The notes under the pieces: generated by a model
Database searches by the model: none
Told to the model about the DNA's origin: nothing
The model's input: the letters and a program-made list of their open reading frames with translations, nothing else
Shown here: one piece after another, positions 14,457-18,811 of the stretch
Layout of the letters: each line of letters opens with the position of its first letter
Position numbering within the stretch: position 1 is the first letter of the stretch
Position numbers and translations under genes: made by a program
Source: an uncultured Anaerolineae bacterium
GTDB taxonomy: Bacteria; Chloroflexota; Anaerolineae; Anaerolineales; Villigracilaceae
Direction: 5' to 3'
Length of the DNA stretch: 18,811 nucleotides
Assembly: GCA_903882765.1 (NCBI GenBank)
Contig: CAIRYE010000478.1
Coordinates: 1-18,811 of the forward strand

Positions 14457-15652
14457 AACTGCCTCGGCTTTTCTGATGATGATTTTTTTGGAATGTCTAT
14501 CATAAAAGTTGTACCATAATTTACCTTCGAGCGTATTAAAAAGCGGCCGTTGTGCTGGCAGATAATATTATTGCAAATGTACAAGCCCAATCCAAATCCG
14601 TTCGTCTCGACCCCCGGAACTTGAAAATATCGACGGAAAACAGAGCTTATATAATTTTCTGGAATTCCTGGGCCAAAATCCTTAAATTGAATTCGATAAT
14701 GATCTTTGATCTCAGTTAACTGGATCTCGATCCTGGACCCCGGGGCATATTTTCTCGCATTTGCTAATAAGTTTGCTAAAACCTGAATAATTCTTTTCTC
14801 GTCCAGAAAAGCTTCAGGCTTAACTTTAATAATCGTTTTTATATCCGGATTGTTACTCCTGAGTTTCGCGCTTGCCACAAAATTAAGCAACAAAAGATCT
14901 AACCGAGTAATTTGAAAGTTCATCGGTAGGGCTTCGCTTTTGATTCGAGCAGAATCAAGGATGTTTTCGATCATAGCGGTAAGATTATCTGACTCATCGT
15001 TAATGATCTGTAGAAAATCTCTAACGGTTTCTTTATCCCACTCAGTATCTTCCCGAAGCAAGGTTGTAGCATACCCTTTAATAAATCCTAACGGCGTCTT
15101 GAGTTCGTGTGAGAAAACTGCAAGAATATCATCTTGGTAATTTAAGGATCTGATCTCGTTAGAATAATGGTCGATGGATTCGTTCAATGATTTGCGAACC
15201 ATCATTGCCGAAACTATGTTCGTTAAGAAGGAGGTGATTTTTTGGGAGGCTTCGTCAAAAACTGGTCCTCCGAAACGGATCATAACCAAAACACCAATTA
15301 TTTTTTGCTCGGAATACACCGGCATTCCCAACATCACAGGCTGGCTAAGCCTTTCATCTTGCCCACTTTTCAATTTCGGAGTGTATATCTCGGGTATACC
15401 ACTCATTATTACTCTTTGAGCAAGATCTCCATCCCAAAATACTTCTTCACCTTTTGATTTTCCCCTGCCAAAGGCTACGGCAATAATGACTTCAAGATCA
15501 TTTTCTTGTGGTCCTGAGCTCCCAAGTAGAACCAGATTATCATAAACCAGGTACTTCCTAGCAAGTTGAAATAACTCACTAAGGTTCTTTTTTAGGCTGC
15601 CTTTTTGAGTCATTATTTTTGAAACTTCTAAATAGTCGAATTCATTTGACAT
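14453..15652 (-). CDS. GAF-domain sensor histidine kinase (soluble)
   Basis: About 399 residues without any membrane segment, so a cytoplasmic sensor. Numbering here counts from the upstream in-frame TTG at 15658. Residues about 20-155 look like a GAF domain, a small-molecule or redox sensor fold. HisKA has the phospho-accepting H184 in FSHELKTPLG. The HATPase domain shows the N box NLLANARKYAPG, the G1 box DFGPGIP and the G2 box GFGLGLYI. The ATG at 15652 is the conservative start. The TTG at 15658 has a better-placed upstream GAGGA and adds two residues. The gene follows the amidohydrolase with a gap of about 59 bases and no clear promoter, and is coupled to its regulator by an ATGA overlap. 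Confidence 0.92.
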   Translation of the reverse strand: MSNEFDYLEVSKIMTQKGSLKKNLSELFQLARKYLVYDNLVLLGSSGPQENDLEVIIAVAFGRGKSKGEEVFWDGDLAQRVIMSGIPEIYTPKLKSGQDERLSQPVMLGMPVYSEQKIIGVLVMIRFGGPVFDEASQKITSFLTNIVSAMMVRKSLNESIDHYSNEIRSLNYQDDILAVFSHELKTPLGFIKGYATTLLREDTEWDKETVRDFLQIINDESDNLTAMIENILDSARIKSEALPMNFQITRLDLLLLNFVASAKLRSNNPDIKTIIKVKPEAFLDEKRIIQVLANLLANARKYAPGSRIEIQLTEIKDHYRIQFKDFGPGIPENYISSVFRRYFQVPGVETNGFGLGLYICNNIICQHNGRFLIRSKVNYGTTFMIDIPKKSSSEKPRQL

Positions 15653-15711
15653 ATTCAAGATGAGATCGTCCTCGTAGCGTTTTTACCTTAACTTTATTTT
15701 AGTAGAGTTAT

Positions 15712-17295
15712 TTATTCGGCTGACCAAACCCACTTCCCATTCACCATTGTTTTTACGGGATGGAGGTTTTTTATTCGTTCAACATCACATAGGTACGGAT
15801 TTTGTTCTAGAACGATCAGATCGGCAAAAAATCCGGGTTTTAGTTGTCCAAGGTCATTTTCTTGGTACCCAGCAAAAGCCGGACCAATCGTGTATGCCCT
15901 GATTGCTTCATCGATCGTAAGACATTGCTCCTCACGCCAACTCTTTGGGCTAGGAGCTAGTATCTTTTTGCGGGTGACAGCGGCAAACAGCCCCCAGAAT
16001 GGGTTCGGCGATTCTACCGGAGAATCAGAGCCAAAAGCCAGTGTGGCACCAGCAGTAAGTTGCGTCTTCCAAGCGTAAGAGAGCTTGGCACGTTCACCCC
16101 AATATTTATCAGCGGAATCCATATCGGAAGAAGCATGGATCGGCTGCATCGAAGCTACTATCGCCAATTCCGCCAATTTTGATCGGTCCTTAGGGTGGAT
16201 CACCTGTACATGCTCAATTCGGTGCCGCAACGGCTGATATTCGTTATCACGCTCGTATTGGCGCAACCTTTCGTAACCGACCAAGATCTCATGAACTGCG
16301 AGATCGCCAATAGCGTGTCCGGTCATCCCCAAACCTGAATCCGCTGCTTTGGCAGCGATCTCAAAAAACTCTTCGCCATCCATATTGAGGATGCCTTTAT
16401 TTGATTCTTCGTTGGCATAAGGCTCAACCATCGCGGCGGTTCTTGGGCCTAAGGCACCATCCATAAATACCTTTACGGAACCGATCTTAAGAAAATCAGA
16501 CCCAAAACCGGTACGCAGACCAAGCTCAGCAGCAAAATTCAGCAAGGAAACAGGGATATTCTTTACAACACGCAAAGTTAGTTTTTTTTGTATATCCAAC
16601 AATTGCAGGGCTTTAAAAGCAGGCTTATAGTCGAAATCGTGAACACTGGTGATGCCAAACTTCAATAAAGACGGTAGGCTTTTGTGGATCACCTCGGCTA
16701 TTTCAAACTCATTTAATTCAGGCAATTTTCGTTCTACCAGTAACATCGCAGTTTCAAGCAAAATACCGGTTGGAGTACCATCCGCGCCGAGCACAATTTT
16801 TCCGTTGATGGGATCAGCGGTCTTTTCGTCAATTCCAACCAAGCCCAAAGCGCGCGAATTACACCATGCCACGTGCAAAGACTTGCCAGTTAAATAAGCT
16901 GGGTTGTTTGGAACGAGAAGATCAATATCATCTTTGGTTGGAAAGTCACCGCCCCAGTCATTTTGCTGCCAACCATGGCCCAATAACCACTCCCCTGGCT
17001 TTAAATCCCTTGCGCCTTTTTTGATCCTATCCAACGCTTCTTGTTTAGTCCCCGTTTCAAGATCGATCTTACGTAGACTCATGGCATATTCTTGTAAATG
17101 AATATGCGCGTCGGTGAATCCGGGTAGGATGAAGCGGCCGCCCAGATCCTCAATCTCCGCCATTGATGCATACTTCTCGATCAGCTCGGCATTTCCAATT
17201 TCGTGAATACGATTTTGATCAAGAACCAAAACAGAAGAAATCCTTGAAGGATCGATTACATCAAGGATACTGGCATTCATTAATATTTTGAACAT
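15712..17295 (-). CDS. YtcJ-type metal-dependent amidohydrolase
   Basis: A 527-residue amidohydrolase of the YtcJ / amidohydrolase_3 group. The first metal site is H64-x-H66 in DAHIHL. Other family segments are KVFMDGALGPRTA, the central histidine in GHAIGDLAV, RHRIEHVQV and the late aspartate in GSDSPVESPNP. The C-terminus returns to the beta-sandwich with GFFADLIVLEQNP. Substrates of the family vary (N-formyl and N-acyl amides, cyclic amides), so no specific reaction is claimed. There is no signal peptide. GAGG lies four bases before the ATG. The start is eight bases after the parB stop, so it is probably transcribed with the partition genes, which looks incidental. Confidence 0.9.
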   Translation of the reverse strand: MFKILMNASILDVIDPSRISSVLVLDQNRIHEIGNAELIEKYASMAEIEDLGGRFILPGFTDAHIHLQEYAMSLRKIDLETGTKQEALDRIKKGARDLKPGEWLLGHGWQQNDWGGDFPTKDDIDLLVPNNPAYLTGKSLHVAWCNSRALGLVGIDEKTADPINGKIVLGADGTPTGILLETAMLLVERKLPELNEFEIAEVIHKSLPSLLKFGITSVHDFDYKPAFKALQLLDIQKKLTLRVVKNIPVSLLNFAAELGLRTGFGSDFLKIGSVKVFMDGALGPRTAAMVEPYANEESNKGILNMDGEEFFEIAAKAADSGLGMTGHAIGDLAVHEILVGYERLRQYERDNEYQPLRHRIEHVQVIHPKDRSKLAELAIVASMQPIHASSDMDSADKYWGERAKLSYAWKTQLTAGATLAFGSDSPVESPNPFWGLFAAVTRKKILAPSPKSWREEQCLTIDEAIRAYTIGPAFAGYQENDLGQLKPGFFADLIVLEQNPYLCDVERIKNLHPVKTMVNGKWVWSAE

Positions 17296-17303
17296 GGGAC
17301 CTC

Positions 17304-18203
17304 TTACGGAGAATATTCTTTTCCGGTTAATCGAACCATCAGGCTTTGAAATTCTTCTTCTGAGCCAAAATAGATCGTCATCGAACCGCTGGGTTTATTA
17401 TCCCCAATTTTTAAATTTACTTTTTGATTGATGTTCATTCGCAGATATTCCTCAATAGCGAGTGTATCCGCTGAAGGTGTGGCAGCTGGTTTTTTTGCTA
17501 GCTGGATGCCTTTTAGTAAATTGACCAATTCTTCGGTTTGGCGAACCGTTAATTTCTTGGTGATCACCGTATGCAATGCACTTTCGATCGCCTTAGGGTT
17601 AGATAGACCTAAAAGCGCTCTGGCGTGGCCTTCTGTTATATCTCCGCTAAGCAAGCTATTCTGTACCGCTTCTGGAAGATTCAACAAACGAAGTGTGTTG
17701 GTGATGGTTACCCTGCTTTTTCCTACCCTTGCCGCGATCACTTCATGTGATAAATTGAAATCTTCAGATAGATGGCGATAGGCGTTAGCTTCTTCCAACG
17801 CGTTCAAATCTTGTCGTTGAATATTTTCGATCAACGCTAGCTCTAGCTTTTGTTGATCGGTAGTTTGCCGTACAATAGCCGGAACAACAGTGAGGTTGGC
17901 AATTTTACAAGCCTGCCATCTTCGCTCGCCCGCGATAAGGGTATATAAATCATCGTTCGGATTTCTGCTCACCAGCAGAGGCTGAATAATGCCGTGCTCC
18001 TTGATCGAAGCGGCTAATTCAGCAAGATGTTCTTCGTTAAAAAAGGAGCGGGGCTGGCGGGGATTGGGGATTATCTTTTCAATAGGAATATTGATGAAGC
18101 CGGACAGATCACTTCCAGGTTCATTAGATGACGTGGAGATCGGCTGAAACCCACCCGGAATCAACGCATCTAGGCCTTTTCCCAATCCAATATGTTTTGC
18201 CAT
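17304..18203 (-). CDS. parB: Chromosome partitioning protein ParB (Spo0J)
   Basis: A 299-residue ParB. The N-terminal GLGKGLDALIPGG is the segment that contacts ParA in chromosomal ParB proteins. The ParB/CTPase domain (about 38-130) has GERRWQA (92-98), which binds CTP, and ENIQRQDLN. The helix-turn-helix that recognises parS follows (about 145-200), and the C-terminal part is the dimer domain. AAGGAG at 18209-18214 is five bases before the ATG, an ideal site. It lies 47 bases after the parA stop. I see no perfect parS palindrome in the window. Confidence 0.95.
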   Translation of the reverse strand: MAKHIGLGKGLDALIPGGFQPISTSSNEPGSDLSGFINIPIEKIIPNPRQPRSFFNEEHLAELAASIKEHGIIQPLLVSRNPNDDLYTLIAGERRWQACKIANLTVVPAIVRQTTDQQKLELALIENIQRQDLNALEEANAYRHLSEDFNLSHEVIAARVGKSRVTITNTLRLLNLPEAVQNSLLSGDITEGHARALLGLSNPKAIESALHTVITKKLTVRQTEELVNLLKGIQLAKKPAATPSADTLAIEEYLRMNINQKVNLKIGDNKPSGSMTIYFGSEEEFQSLMVRLTGKEYSP

Positions 18204-18250
18204 TTTTACTCCTTACGATTATCAAGCAGTTTGACGAGCAACCAAGAAAA

Positions 18251-18811
18251 CTAACGAGACGCATCCCCGGCTAATAATTCTTTTGCCAATGCGTTATAAG
18301 CCAACGCTCCAGCTGATGTTGGCGCATATACGGTAATTGGCAGGCCAAAAGAAGGAGCTTCCGCTAACCTAATGCTGCGGGGAATAATGGAACTGAAAAC
18401 TTGCTCGGGGAAAAATTTTTTAATTTCTGAAACAACGTCATTGGATAAATTTGCCCGACTTTCGAACATGGTCATAATGACACCACGTACTTTTAAATTG
18501 GGGCTAATGCCTTTTACCTTTTGGATGGTCTGCATCAATTGGCCCACCCCTTCCAATGCCAGATATTCACATTGGACCGGGATGATCACCCCATCTTGCG
18601 AGGCGATAAGACCATTGATCGTTAGCAAGCTTAGTGATGGCGGGCAATCGATCAGGATGTAATCATATCGATCAACCAGAGACATCAGAGCGTTTTTCAG
18701 CTTGCTTTCCCGCCCGTTTTGGTCTACTAGTTCCACTTCTGCGCCAGCCAAAGCTGGTGAGGAAGGTAACAAGGTTAATCCGAGGGTTGTGTTTGCCAAT
18801 AACGCGCTGGC
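18251..18811 (-). CDS. parA: Chromosome partitioning ATPase ParA (Soj), N-terminus beyond window
   Basis: The visible 186-residue C-terminal part of a ParA/MinD-family ATPase; the reading frame stays open to the window edge, so the start and the Walker A motif lie outside. Seen here are the Walker B strand with YILIDCPPSLSLLT, the VIIPVQCEYLALEGVGQL segment typical of chromosomal ParA, and the SIIPRSIRLAEAPSFGLP block near the end. ParA drives origin segregation together with ParB, whose gene follows immediately. The gene order and the Soj-like length of the tail favour the chromosomal rather than a plasmid type. Confidence 0.93.
   Translation of the reverse strand, partial: ASALLANTTLGLTLLPSSPALAGAEVELVDQNGRESKLKNALMSLVDRYDYILIDCPPSLSLLTINGLIASQDGVIIPVQCEYLALEGVGQLMQTIQKVKGISPNLKVRGVIMTMFESRANLSNDVVSEIKKFFPEQVFSSIIPRSIRLAEAPSFGLPITVYAPTSAGALAYNALAKELLAGDASR

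Noticed and set aside
17304..18811. parS site near parAB
   Set aside because: I looked for TGTTTCACGTGAAACA or close variants through the window and found none; it may lie outside.

Overview
The window is a gene-dense stretch of bacterial chromosome. No intergenic gap exceeds about 90 bases, and there are no RNA genes, insertion sequences or CRISPR arrays. Gene content suggests a free-living, moderate-GC bacterium, possibly of the Chloroflexota (Anaerolineae-like). This rests on the von Willebrand A / zinc-ribbon-FHA / small protein / response-regulator cluster, on CpaF close to two-component genes, and on a membrane-anchored DsbA-like protein. It is inference from style of content, with no marker gene to prove it.

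Region 1 (1-3323, plus strand): a 5'-truncated vWA protein, a zinc-ribbon FHA protein, a 79-residue unknown protein and an OmpR-type response regulator are packed with gaps of 2-4 bases. A NarL/LuxR-type response regulator follows from its own recognisable sigma-70-type promoter. Neither regulator has a histidine kinase next to it.

Region 2 (3343-8279, minus strand): a six-gene run starts with a Het-C-like metal-dependent protein. It continues through yqeY, a PgpH-type 7TM-HD c-di-AMP phosphodiesterase, ybeY, a DgkA-type lipid kinase and an endonuclease IV-like TIM barrel. The yqeY-pgpH-ybeY-dgkA core is a classic housekeeping neighbourhood (c-di-AMP turnover, 16S rRNA maturation, lipid recycling), but phoH, cdd and era are absent.

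Region 3 (8280-9629): a divergent intergenic region with a perfect palindrome and a -10 box sits seven bases before the start of a PduO-type cobalamin adenosyltransferase. That gene overlaps a DUF554 membrane protein by four bases. A 13-bp bidirectional terminator closes the unit against the convergent dsbA-like gene.

Region 4 (9654-18811, minus strand): ten co-directional genes run parA (cut by the window end), parB, a YtcJ-type amidohydrolase, a GAF histidine kinase with its overlapping OmpR-type regulator, a 94-residue unknown, an orphan CpaF secretion ATPase, a two-domain GNAT, a monoacylglycerol-lipase-like hydrolase and a membrane-anchored DsbA-like thioredoxin. The kinase-regulator-small protein-CpaF block looks like a regulated pilus or secretion motor, but no TadB/TadC genes follow it.

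The best candidates for something undescribed are the two signalling clusters (vWA-FHA-79aa-regulator and kinase-regulator-94aa-CpaF), each holding an unrecognised small protein, and the Het-C-like protein heading a housekeeping operon. GATC is also markedly over-represented across the window by hand count.
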